DNA of 64,000 nucleotides from Glandiceps talaboti (Eukaryota > Hemichordata > Enteropneusta > Spengelidae), in contig NC_135567.1 in assembly GCF_964340395.1 (NCBI RefSeq), forward strand, positions 4,061,899-4,125,898, read 5' to 3'. Both the position numbers and the translations under genes were made by a program. Positions 44,701 to 50,200 of this stretch are shown one piece after another; position 1 is the first letter of the stretch; the number at the start of each line of letters is the position of its first letter. Under the pieces are notes generated by a model. The model was given only the letters and a program-made list of their open reading frames with translations. It was not told the DNA's origin and did no database searches.

Positions 44701-46455
44701 CATTCTTTAACTTCACTCACTACTACTACTTCTGTATCAATTCCTTTCCCAACTTCCTTGGTTTTAGATTCCTCCACATATTGACATTCTTTAACTTCAC
44801 TCACTACTACTTCTGTATCAGTTCCTTTCCCAACTTCCTTGGTTTTAGATTCCTCCACGTCTTGACATTCTTTAACTTCACTCACTACTACTTCTGTATC
44901 AATTCCTCTCCCAACTTCCTTGGTTTTAGATTCCTCCACGTCTTGACATTCTTTAACTTCACTCACTACTACTTCTGTATCAATTCCTCTCCCAACTTCC
45001 TTGGTTTTAGATTCCTCCACGTCTTGACATTTTTTAATATGATTTTGAAACACAGTTTTGCGTGATAACACCTTTTGACAATTTGGACAATGGAAATGCG
45101 CAGGTGATAAGTGAGGAGTCCTGCATTCAGAAAGGTGGCACCCTAATACCAGAAAACCTAACATAAATATATAAAATGAGACAATGCCATAAGAGAGTCT
45201 ATGTACAAATGTAATTTCAGTATTATATTTATCACAAGCTGAGTTTACACAATTTTTGATGTAGTTCTTACTGAATATCATATCTCAAAGGCACTCACAT
45301 TATCAGACCTACTGGATCACACTTAACATCACTTAATTAATTGCAATTCACTGAACTCAAACCTGGTATTAGCTCTTAATTAACTTGACACAAGTAAATG
45401 TCTTTAAAATGCTTTTATATCTTAGCATGATCCATATATGTACAAATGTAGCAAGTTTCATTGAATTTAGTGCAGCCGTTATGCATATGTAGCCACACAT
45501 GTGAAATCATTAATTATGCAAATCATCATTACTGGGATGGTGCAAGCCACTCCCACCAAAACTAATCAGTACTAAGTTACAGCCTGACAATACCACATAG
45601 TATATCGCAGAACATTTGCTTCAGTATTTTATCTATGGAACAAAATTGCTGCACAGACGGACAGACAGACATCGCCATGGCATTACCTCCCATACGGGAG
45701 CTAAAAATTCAGGTATAAAATTCCTACTTTAAAAACAACTGTTATAATTGTATAACCATTCCAGAAGACAATGTATTACAAGTTACAGCAGACATTGTAA
45801 ACATTATCAATGAAGTGGTTCACTAAAATGTTTATAAATATGTCAATTTTACTGGCGCTCAATACATACATGTACCTATCACCCTTACCCTGCCTGAGTG
45901 GCTCTATAAAATATCGAAAAATGTTACCATTTTGCAAAATAGTATGAGGTATGTACATTTAGTAATGTTACACTATTCATCATCAAAGACAACAAGTTAC
46001 AATAGACAGTGAAAATATGTTCCTTTGTACCAGCAATCATTACAACAAAACTGTATATACATGTGCATTGCACTATGGTGACAATGGTTATTAGAATATT
46101 AAGGACCTTGATTATGTTTCTATGCTAAGTTATACATGTTGGTCACAAAGACAACATATTCATTGCCCCAAAACAACATCACCTTCAACAATGACATAAC
46201 AATTTAATAAAGGAATGATAAAGAAGTCTTCTGCAACAACTATGCAAGTATACTGCTTAGTAAGACGTTGAAGTGTATATTACCTCCACATGACACAGAT
46301 GCTTTTAAGTGAGCCTTGAAGTGTCTTTTCAGTTGCCAGATTTTTCCACCTTTAAAGATGTTACTCGGGCAGAATGGGCAGCACGCAACATTGTCACTAT
46401 TTTGGACTAGATAATCATCCAAATCACTAACATTCTTGATGATTGATATGTGCAT
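17741..46455 (-). CDS. Multidomain transposase-derived protein: zinc fingers, SWIM, DDE core, OTU, Ulp1
   Basis: This span is the whole gene; exons are listed separately. Hand assembly of 25 exons gives 5,250 nt in one open frame of 1,749 residues, with phases agreeing at all 24 junctions. Domain order: C2H2 finger (about 26-49), C2HC finger (76-96), eight 27-residue repeats (about 96-312), C2H2 finger (about 355-380), SWIM CxCx6CxH (546-557), transposase-like core with candidate acidic residues D766, D967 and E1086/E1087, OTU protease (Cys1243, His1363), Ulp1/C48 protease (His1512, Asp1529, Gln1578, Cys1584), charged tail. Known background: SWIM fingers and fused OTU or Ulp1 peptidases occur in MULE and KDZ-type transposons, and the ESPRDFVDVL and IWGxSGGW-like stretches recall HMGXB3-like animal proteins. 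Inference: a domesticated or long-resident transposase gene that binds DNA and may remove ubiquitin- and SUMO-like modifiers, probably nuclear. There are no frameshifts or internal stops. Unsure: the true first exon, the last exon, and whether all exons lie in one transcript. Confidence 0.8.
18472..18624 (-). CDS. Exon 24: tail
   Basis: 153 nt, phase 0. Acceptor TTCAATAAAATAG, donor CTAGAG|GTTTGT. Encodes 51 residues starting MKDVEIHLNDIMKYTGNTGQ and including VRRHIAMKTKNWFEKKEG. Basic, probably helical; no domain recognised. The donor is the weakest of the clear exons. Confidence 0.7.
19487..19533 (-). CDS. Exon 23: tail
   Basis: 47 nt, phase 1 to 0. Acceptor CTATTTGTTTAG, donor GCCAG|GTATGT. 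Encodes DKSRDDITEWSIITGQ. Confidence 0.7.
20021..20075 (-). CDS. Exon 22: tail, basic
   Basis: 55 nt, phase 0 to 1. Acceptor TTCAATTTTAG, donor ACCAG|GTAATG. Encodes KRSCDMERDMYKKQKMEP; the basic clusters could serve in nuclear import, but this is only composition. Confidence 0.7.
20584..20615 (-). CDS. Exon 21: tail, acidic micro-exon
   Basis: 32 nt, phase 1 to 0. Acceptor TTTTTGTTTAG, donor CAGAG|GTAATT. Encodes EETNKADDDPE. Confidence 0.65.
21065..21104 (-). CDS. Exon 20: tail
   Basis: 40 nt, phase 0 to 1. Acceptor TTGATTTCCAG, donor GAGTTG|GTAAGT. Encodes ATLVDNCVERERV. Confidence 0.7.
21713..23040 (+). mobile_element. Element A copy in intron
   Basis: Begins AGCGCAAATGGCATTGTAGC and ends with the hairpin ACTGAACCTCAGTTAAGT then TGTGCTA, preceded by a short CA/CAGA tract (22960-22995). 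A second 5'-like end lies at about 21883, so two copies may be nested or partly fused. Confidence 0.75.
23049..23244 (+). repeat. Element A, 3' fragment
   Basis: Only the last 200 bp of the element, ending ACTGAACCTCAATTCAGT then TGTGCTA. Confidence 0.65.
23299..23346 (-). CDS. Exon 19: after the protease
   Basis: 48 nt, phase 0. Acceptor CTGTCTTTCAG, donor TTGGAA|GTAAGT. Encodes YGWLECHQVTQQTGLE. Continues the C-terminal helix region of the C48 fold or the tail. Confidence 0.75.
23592..25518 (+). mobile_element. Element A copy, expanded, in intron
   Basis: Starts with a GAATTGTAGCACAACTGT-type end and finishes CTCAGCTCAGTTGTGCTA. Contains a CA microsatellite (25404-25450). At 1.9 kb it is longer than the other copies; about 23860-24770 is not shared with them and may be another insertion. 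Confidence 0.6.
25559..25688 (-). CDS. Exon 18: Ulp1 catalytic Cys
   Basis: 130 nt, phase 2 to 0. Acceptor CTTCTGTTGCAG, donor TGTTGG|GTAAAG. Encodes the segment ending RYRCQGDNNSCGVFVCW; Gln1578 (oxyanion) and Cys1584 (nucleophile) are spaced exactly as in the Q-x5-CG motif of Ulp1/SENP proteins. With exons 13-17 all catalytic residues are present. Confidence 0.92.
25735..26488 (+). repeat. Element B, long copy
   Basis: Starts near TTATATGGCAAAGTTATTGT and ends with a GTCCCC...GGGGAC hairpin then TAA. Contains two tandem copies of a roughly 150-bp block (GATCTGTTCAAGCATGTCTG ... GGCGGCCATATTGGA) and a GACGGACGGA run near the end. Open frames here are short and not conserved between copies. 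Related copies lie at about 41.56-42.73 kb and 46.5-46.8 kb. Confidence 0.65.
26532..26623 (-). CDS. Exon 17: Ulp1 catalytic Asp
   Basis: 92 nt, phase 0 to 2. Acceptor CTCTGAACACAG, donor GTAAG|GTAAAG; using the alternative donor four bases upstream would break the frame. Encodes VIDKRSQDFIWHDPLPTLPA; Asp1529 in WHDPL is the expected catalytic Asp position after the HW strand. Confidence 0.88.
27463..27531 (-). CDS. Exon 16: Ulp1 catalytic His
   Basis: 69 nt, phase 0, one of the shorter exons. Acceptor TCTCTTTAAAAG, donor TTGCTG|GTGAGT. Encodes TQILHADKIIMPINTSGCHW then CLL; His1512 in the CHW motif is the catalytic His. I looked for this exon because neighbouring exons lacked the His strand, and it fits in both phase and motif. 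Confidence 0.88.
27754..27843 (-). CDS. Exon 15: Ulp1 middle segment
   Basis: 90 nt, phase 0. Acceptor TATAATTCCAG, donor TATTTG|GTAGGT. Encodes GKVISMSAFAHLVMEK and on to TKSYL. This corresponds to the helical part between the WLND motif and the catalytic His strand of C48 peptidases. Confidence 0.8.
28168..28801 (+). repeat. Element A copy, decayed
   Basis: Begins AGTGCCAATGGTATTGTAGG, then ACAACTGTAAAG; ends with the degraded hairpin/terminus TTGAACCTCAGAGTTTAGTT. Confidence 0.65.
29098..29139 (-). CDS. Exon 14: Ulp1 continuation
   Basis: A 42-nt micro-exon (phase 0). Acceptor GTTTCATTTCAG, donor AAT|GTGAGT. Encodes VIDAYLQVTTKETN, which completes the WLND-x-VIDxYL signature begun in exon 13. 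Confidence 0.85.
30876..31049 (-). CDS. Exon 13: start of Ulp1/C48 protease
   Basis: Acceptor TTCATTTCTCGAG|GTGGAG, donor GATAAG|GTAATA; 174 nt, phase 0. Encodes residues 1392-1449, including LTIGDVKTLKP and ending in NWQIGWLNDK. A WLNDK-type motif marks the N-terminal part of Ulp1/SENP peptidases. Confidence 0.85.
31457..32198. mobile_element. Element D with element A nested inside
   Basis: The left end ATTAAAATCTGATGTAGGGA and the right end CCCTACATCAGACTTTAAT are inverted, with similarity extending about 50 bp. The middle (about 31588-32124) is an element A copy in plus orientation. A separate element D copy without element A lies near 34.2-34.5 kb. Confidence 0.65.
31588..32124 (+). repeat. 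Element A, 3' half, nested in element D
   Basis: Internal signatures AATTTGCATATCACTGATGG and GACACCCAAAGTAAT, then a short CACA/CAGA tract and the terminus ACAGTTTGGTTGTGTTA. Confidence 0.65.
32890..32939 (-). CDS. Exon 12: short linker
   Basis: A 50-nt exon (phase 1 to 0) encoding YSNTQVNVLSELEDKE. It was found because the OTU exon ends in phase 1 and the next protease exon starts in phase 0. The acceptor GAAAAAAAAG has a purine run directly before it, with the pyrimidine tract further upstream; donor GAG|GTAACA. Acceptable but the weakest internal exon. Confidence 0.55.
33300..33750 (-). mobile_element. tRNA-derived SINE, degenerate
   Basis: Read on the minus strand, a tRNA-like head carries an A-box-like TGGTTAGAGTGACTGG and a B box GGTTGTAGGTTCGAGCCCAA (about 33730-33670). 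Further along (about 33405-33365) is GTCCACCCAGCTGTATAAT and CCTGGTAGGATGG, a segment I know from several marine SINEs. The tail is about 33300-33320. The plus-strand 66-codon and minus-strand 83-codon frames over it are incidental. Confidence 0.6.
34228..34545. mobile_element. Element D, foldback copy
   Basis: GTACCTACATCTGACACAAT (about 34245) and its inverted partner ATTGTGTCAGACGTGGGTAC (about 34435) form the arms; the right end AGGTAAATAAAGAAATCATA ... TTCCCTACATTAC matches the right end of the copy at 31457-32198. Confidence 0.6.
35470..35752 (-). CDS. Exon 11: OTU domain, catalytic His half
   Basis: Acceptor TTTCATTTACAG|AAAGAA, donor TTCCAG|GTAAGG; 283 nt, phase 0 to 1. Contains TWDGYLEEMSRDGSYVDHIV (the usual central OTU segment), a strand DILVVTS, an acidic loop, and HYWENHYQSLDF with the catalytic His1363. 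With exon 10 the OTU fold is complete. Confidence 0.92.
36541..36773 (-). CDS. Exon 10: OTU domain, catalytic Cys half
   Basis: Acceptor TTTTGTTTTAG|ATTCAA, donor GAAGAT|GTAAGT; 233 nt, phase 1 to 0. Contains the OTU hallmark TPGDGNCFFHAVADQL, with the nucleophile at Cys1243 preceded by the Asp-Gly-Asn element, then a typical second helix (LRLEVVRHI). OTU proteins are cysteine peptidases that cleave ubiquitin chains; substrate preference cannot be read here. Confidence 0.92.
37010..37156 (-). CDS. Exon 9: linker
   Basis: Acceptor GCTTACATAG|GCAAAC, donor CCAACAG|GTTAGA; 147 nt, phase 1 to 1. Residues 1154-1202 are rich in Pro, Thr, Gln, Lys and His with no domain; probably a flexible linker between the transposase core and the proteases. 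Confidence 0.75.
37489..38181 (-). CDS. Exon 8: second and third catalytic segments
   Basis: Acceptor TTTTTTTTAG|GTGGCTGG, donor CAACTA|GTAAGT; 693 nt, phase 1 to 1. Encodes residues 923-1153. Contains LLRGESPRDFVDVLLSMKHQ, then IIIADIAHI (Asp967, candidate second acid), SPFDGRICEATEDNI, and INTQAEEQIFRVLGRNQYF (Glu1086/1087, candidate third acid), then MSSTNHMFLLRLTIHMHNTT. The start of an element A copy lies about 13 bases into the intron from the acceptor. Confidence 0.9.
38194..38615 (+). mobile_element. Element A, short copy beside exon 8
   Basis: Begins AGCGACAGTGGCGTTGTAGC, then ACAACTGTACAG; ends ACTGAACCTTATCAGTTCAG then TTGTGCTA: a 7-bp perfect hairpin followed by the inverted terminus. 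It lacks most of the interior, so it is the clearest view of both ends. CA and CAGA microsatellites occupy 38478-38561. Confidence 0.85.
38694..38775. repeat. GT then AT microsatellite
   Basis: About 18 GT units followed directly by about 22 AT units, in the intron upstream of exon 8 and 0.1 kb from element A. The 118-codon minus-strand frame over it is a repeat artefact. Confidence 0.95.
39057..39198 (-). CDS. Exon 7: core segment with CxxC
   Basis: Acceptor TATGTTTAG|GTATCC, donor AAATCAG|GTAAGG; 142 nt, phase 0 to 1. Encodes VSKIKELCRNCKISDAGSRI and ends YSQIWGKS, continuing into GGWLS in the next exon. The LCxxCxIS...GSRxD...IWGxSGGW string is conserved in the HMGXB3-like proteins as I remember them. 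Confidence 0.85.
40019..40215 (-). CDS. Exon 6: core segment
   Basis: Acceptor TTTCCATTCAG|TGACTA, donor GAAAAG|GTAAGC; 197 nt, phase 1 to 0. Encodes residues 810-875, with FHFWAPWIAPKSRGE, then a segment ending in DMIIELLFDEK. The W-rich stretch is typical of buried core but is not diagnostic. Confidence 0.8.
40450..40548 (-). CDS. Exon 5: core linker
   Basis: Acceptor TTTTATAAAG|CCACAG, donor ATGCCAG|GTAAGG; 99 nt, phase 1 to 1. Encodes residues 777-809, including EYVDADNFWKQIEQEIIARG. Acidic helix-like segment with no motif of its own. Confidence 0.8.
41213..41420 (-). CDS. Exon 4: first catalytic acidic segment
   Basis: Acceptor GATATTTCAG|AATCAT, donor TTGGCAG|GTACTG; 208 nt, phase 0 to 1. 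Begins NHTAIGRALKTLEDF and contains CILCGYYPPVLIMDVNRKIA. The Asp in LIMDVNRK (residue 766) is the best candidate for the first catalytic acid of an RNase H-fold transposase core; the preceding CxxCGxxP may be a zinc or structural element. Confidence 0.85.
41560..42731 (+). repeat. Element B copy with expanded tandem block
   Basis: The 5' part TTGTATAATGGCAAAGTTAT (about 41570) is followed by a CA-rich region (41638-41716). Then come about four copies of a 148-158-bp block starting GATCTGTTCAAGCATGTCTG at about 41993, 42151, 42299 and 42450. The end carries GGAC/GCAC runs and the hairpin terminus finishing GGCGGGGACTAA. Confidence 0.7.
42794..42933 (-). CDS. Exon 3: Cys-containing pre-core segment
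   Basis: Acceptor ATCTTGCAG|ATATCAAGG, donor TCTGAAG|GTATCG; 140 nt, phase 1 to 0. Encodes residues 661-707 with KICPSCDMTYRYQEYKHGIH and HNYNN. The CPxC plus YRYQE...GxHN pattern is one I associate with HMGXB3-like/KDZ-type transposases (from memory, to be checked). Confidence 0.85.
43123..43166 (+). repeat. Element A, 3' end only
   Basis: Short remnant ending CAGCTCAGTTGTGCTA with none of the body. Confidence 0.5.
43334..45142 (-). CDS. Exon 2: C2HC finger, 27-aa repeats, C2H2 finger, SWIM
   Basis: A large exon of 1,809 nt. Acceptor GGTATTAG|GGTGCC, donor CTCAAAG|GTATTT, phase 1 on both sides. The open frame extends upstream past the acceptor, but that 5' extension is intron. In order: CPNC...H...C finger; eight acidic/basic repeats of about 27 residues beginning ECQDVEESKTKEVG; a canonical finger CKVCLKTMLKRNLKRH; a Cys/His-rich stretch (KCEQKACHFH); and a SWIM site CKCCITKRGCLH. 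A CQLCDC cluster lies near the end. The combination implies DNA binding through several zinc modules. Confidence 0.9.
44385..45036 (-). repeat. Coding 81-bp minisatellite, 8 copies
   Basis: Eight tandem 81-bp units inside exon 2; one unit carries an extra GTA-type codon (84 bp). All length changes are multiples of three. Units differ by only a few substitutions (Asp/Tyr after CQ, Arg/Lys after G). The first repeat starts at the last zinc-ligand Cys of the C2HC finger, so each repeat carries a copy of that Cys. Confidence 0.95.
45420..45709 (+). repeat. Element C, Helitron-like 3' end
   Basis: AT-rich non-coding stretch in intron 1 with a GACGGACAGACAGAC tract and a terminal hairpin CTCCC-ATAC-GGGAG directly followed by CTAA. 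The left boundary is not clear. The hairpin plus CTRR end is the feature known from Helitrons, but only one copy is visible here. Confidence 0.4.
46284..46455 (-). CDS. Exon 1 assembled: C2H2 zinc finger
   Basis: The acceptor TTTCTTTTGCAG directly precedes ATGCACATATCA; the donor is GGAG|GTAATA. Encodes residues 1-57 plus one base. A finger reads CPFC, 15 residues, then H, 3 residues, H (KRHFKAH). The ATG is the first codon after an acceptor, so a non-coding or further coding exon must lie upstream; I could not find it in the roughly 0.8 kb before the satellite. Confidence 0.75.
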
Positions 46456-46525
46456 CTGCAAAAGAAATAATGAAATAACAATACACTTGTAAGAGTTCAA
46501 TCAAGGTATACTGTACATAGTACCA

Positions 46526-46800
46526 AACTTGTAAAATTTATGGGAAAAGTATTGCGCAATTTGAATGGATATACAAAACTTAATAATTTATAGACCAATC
46601 TGCTATTTGACTTTGCAAATTAAGATCAAACGAAAAGGTCAAGATATCAAAAGAAAGCTGACATTTGGGTTCATAAACATTTAAATGGTACCTTGTTCAT
46701 TAAACTTCTTTATTATAAAGAAATTAAACAATTTCAGTCATTTTAGCTTAAAAATATTCAACAAGGGCAAAGGTTGATAATCATTAGCAAGCTCATCACG
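46526..46800 (+). repeat. Element B, 5' fragment
   Basis: Shares ACAAAACTTAATAATTT..., GGTCAAGATAT and CAAGGGCAAAGG-type blocks, in order, with the copy at 25735-26060. It covers a large part of the short gap between exon 1 and the satellite. Confidence 0.55.
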
Positions 46801-47289
46801 AATAGTGTTCACATGTACATGTACATAAAACGTATGTATTGTATCAAACCAATGGAGATAATATATACTTTTTTATAACAAATAAGGTTGCCATTTTGAT
46901 ATGTATGTCCAGGTCAATGGCCCTTACATCTACAAATATACATGTGTTAATAACCAAAAAATGGTGAAAACATCCAAAAAGTTACTTATGAATTTCAAAA
47001 CAATCGGACAGGCCAATAACAACAATGTCAAAGCAACAATGATGGGCATTCCATTTTTTTTTCTTTTTTTTTTATTACAGTTTTTATGTTAAGCTAAAGT
47101 GCATTCTTCATCAATCACAAACATGTCCCTGACCAAAAATATGACATTTACCTTATGTTAAGGATCATACAGGGTGATCAAAGACAGTGCAATAGTTCCT
47201 GTAAAAATGAGTCAATTTTCCATGACTAGTACATGTGAAAAGTATCAAGAGATATATGACAAGCTAAATATAAAAATATCAGATAAAAT
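46801..47289. other. Gap between gene and satellite; possible promoter region
   Basis: AT-rich. On the minus strand a donor-like AAG|GTAAAT lies near 47153 and an acceptor-like TTTTTACAG near 47199, so a non-coding first exon is possible, but the piece between has stops in the needed frame. No TATA or initiator is clear enough to call. Confidence 0.3.
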
Positions 47290-50200
47290 TCTGATTAATT
47301 TTAGTAGTTTAGTCTAAGCTGGGTAGAAGTAGGTGAAAAACAGTGCCAGTATTATTTAGGCATGAATCAATTTGTAAAAGAGTATAGTTTGTAAGGCTAG
47401 GTAACTCTGGTGTCTGGTCTCCTTGTCACATGCTAAAAATCAAAATGGCGGACATTTTTCTAAAAAAATTTATTAGTTTAGTCTAAGATGGATAGAAATA
47501 GGTGAAAAACAGTGACAGTGTTATTGTAGCATGAATGAATTTGGAAAAGAGTATAGTTTGTAAGGCTAGGTAACTCTGGTGTCTGGTCTCCTAGTTACAG
47601 GCTAAAAATCAAAATGGCGGACATTTTTCTAATAAATTTTATTAGTTTAGTCTAAGATGGATAGAAATAGGTGAAAAACAGTGACAGTGTTATTGTAGCA
47701 TGAATGAATTTGGAAATGAGTATAGTTTGTAAGGCTAGGTAACTCTGGTGTCTGGTCTCCTAGTTACAGGCTAAAAATCAAAATGGCGGACATTTTTCTA
47801 ATAAATTTTATTAGTTTAGTCTAAGATGGATAGAAATAGGTGAAAAACAGTGACAGTGTTGTTGTAGCATGAATGAATTTGGAAAAGAGTATAGTTTGTA
47901 AGGCTAGGTAACTCTGGTGTCTGGTCTCCTAGTTACATGCTAAAAATCAAAATGGCGGACATTTTTCTAATAAATTTCAGTAGTTTAGTCTAAGATGGAT
48001 AGAAATAGGTGAAAAACAGTGACAGTGTTGTTGTAGCATGAATGAATTTGGAAACGAGTATAGTTTGTATGGCTAGGTAACTCTGGTGTCTGGTCTCCTA
48101 GTTACAGGCTAGAAATCAAAATGGCGGACATTTTTCTAAAAAAATTTAGTAGTTTAGTCTAAGATGGATAGAAATAGGTGAAAAACAGTGACAGTGTTAT
48201 TGTAGCATGAATGAATTTGGAAAAGAGTATAGTTTGTAAGGCTAGGTAACTCTGGTGTCTGGTCTCCTAGTTACATGCTAAAAATCAAAATGGCGGACAT
48301 TTTTCTAATAAATTTTATTAGTTTAGTCTAAGATGGATAGAAATAGGTGAAAAACACTGGCAGTGTTATTGTAGCATGAATCAATTTGTAAAAGAGTATA
48401 GTTTGTAAGGCTGGGTAACTCTGGTGTCTGGTCTCCTAGTTACATGCTAAAAATCAAAATGGCGGACATTTTTCTAATAAATTTCAGTAGTTTAGTCTAA
48501 GATGGATAGAAATAGGTGAAAAACAGTGACAGTGTTGTTGTAGCATGAATGAATTTGGAAACGAGTATAGTTTGTATGGCTAGGTAACTCTGGTGTCTGG
48601 TCTCCTAGTTACATGCTAAAAATCAAAATGGCGGACATTTTTCTAATAAATTTTATTAGTTTAGACTAAGATGGATAGAAATAGGTGAAAAACACTGGCA
48701 GTGTTATTGTAGCATGAATCAATTTGTAAAAGAGTATAGTTTGTAAGGCTGGGTAACTCTGGTGTCTGGTCTCCTAGTTACAGGCTAAAAATCAAAATGG
48801 CGGACATTTTTCTAATAAATTTTATTAGTTTAGTCTAAGATGGATAGAAATAGGTGAAAAACAGTGACAGTGTTGTTGTAGCATGAATGAATTTGGAAAA
48901 GAGTATAGTTTGTAAGGCTAGGTAACTCTGGTGTCTGGTCTCCTAGTTACATGCTAAAAATCAAAATGGCGGATATTTTTCTAATAAATTTCAGTAGTTT
49001 AGTCTAAGATGGATAGAAATAGGTGAAAAACAGTGACAGTGTTGTTGTAGCATGAATGAATTTGGAAACGAGTATAGTTTATATGGCTAGGTAACTCTGG
49101 TGTCTGGTCTCCTAGTTACAGGCTAGAAATCAAAATGGCGGACATTTTTCTAAAAAAAATTAGTAGTTTAGTCTAAGATGGATAGAAATAGGTGAAAAAC
49201 AGTGACAGTGTTATTGTAGCATGAATGAATTTGGAAAAGAGTATAGTTTGTAAGGCTAGGTAACTCTGGTGTCTGGTCTCCTAGTTACATGCTAAAAATC
49301 AAAATGGCGGACATTTTTCTAATAAATTTTATTAGTTTAGTCTAAGATGGATAGAAATAGGTGAAAAACACTGGCAGTGTTATTGTAGCATGAATCAATT
49401 TGTAAAAGAGTATAGTTTGTAAGGCTGGGTAACTCTGGTGTCTGGTCTCCTAGTTACATGCTAAAAATCAAAATGGCGGACATTTTTCTAATAAATTTCA
49501 GTAGTTTAGTCTAAGATGGATAGAAATAGGTGAAAAACAGTGACAGTGTTGTTGTAGCATGAATGAATTTGGAAACGAGTATAGTTTGTATGGCTAGGTA
49601 ACTCTGGTGTCTGGTCTCCTAGTTACATGCTAAAAATCAAAATGGCGGACATTTTTCTAATAAATTTTATTAGTTTAGACTAAGATGGATAGAAATAGGT
49701 GAAAAACACTGGCAGTGTTATTGTAGCATGAATCAATTTGTAAAAGAGTATAGTTTGTAAGGCTGGGTAACTCTGGTGTCTGGTCTCCTAGTTACAGGCT
49801 AAAAATCAAAATGGCGGACATTTTTCTAATAAATTTTATTAGTTTAGTCTAAGATGGATAGAAATAGGTGAAAAACAGTGACAGTGTTGTTGTAGCATGA
49901 ATGAATTTGGAAAAGAGTATAGTTTGTAAGGCTAGGTAACTCTGGTGTCTGGTCTCCTAGTTACATGCTAAAAATCAAAATGGCGGACATTTTTCTAATA
50001 AATTTCAGTAGTTTAGTCTAAGATGGATAGAAATAGGTGAAAAACAGTGACAGTGTTGTTGTAGCATGAATGAATTTGGAAACGAGTATAGTTTATATGG
50101 CTAGGTAACTCTGGTGTCTGGTCTCCTAGTTACAGGCTAGAAATCAAAATGGCGGACATTTTTCTAAAAAAAATTAGTAGTTTAGTCTAAGATGGATAGA

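Noticed and set aside
44340-45065. 241-codon plus-strand frame
   Set aside because: Exact antisense of the coding minisatellite in exon 2; the minus strand carries the zinc-finger and SWIM context and proper splice sites.
45143-45281. N-terminal extension of exon 2 (frame starts at 45281)
   Set aside because: A good acceptor at 45143-45144 joins exon 1 in phase and gives two fingers in a row; the extension is hydrophobic, intron-like sequence.
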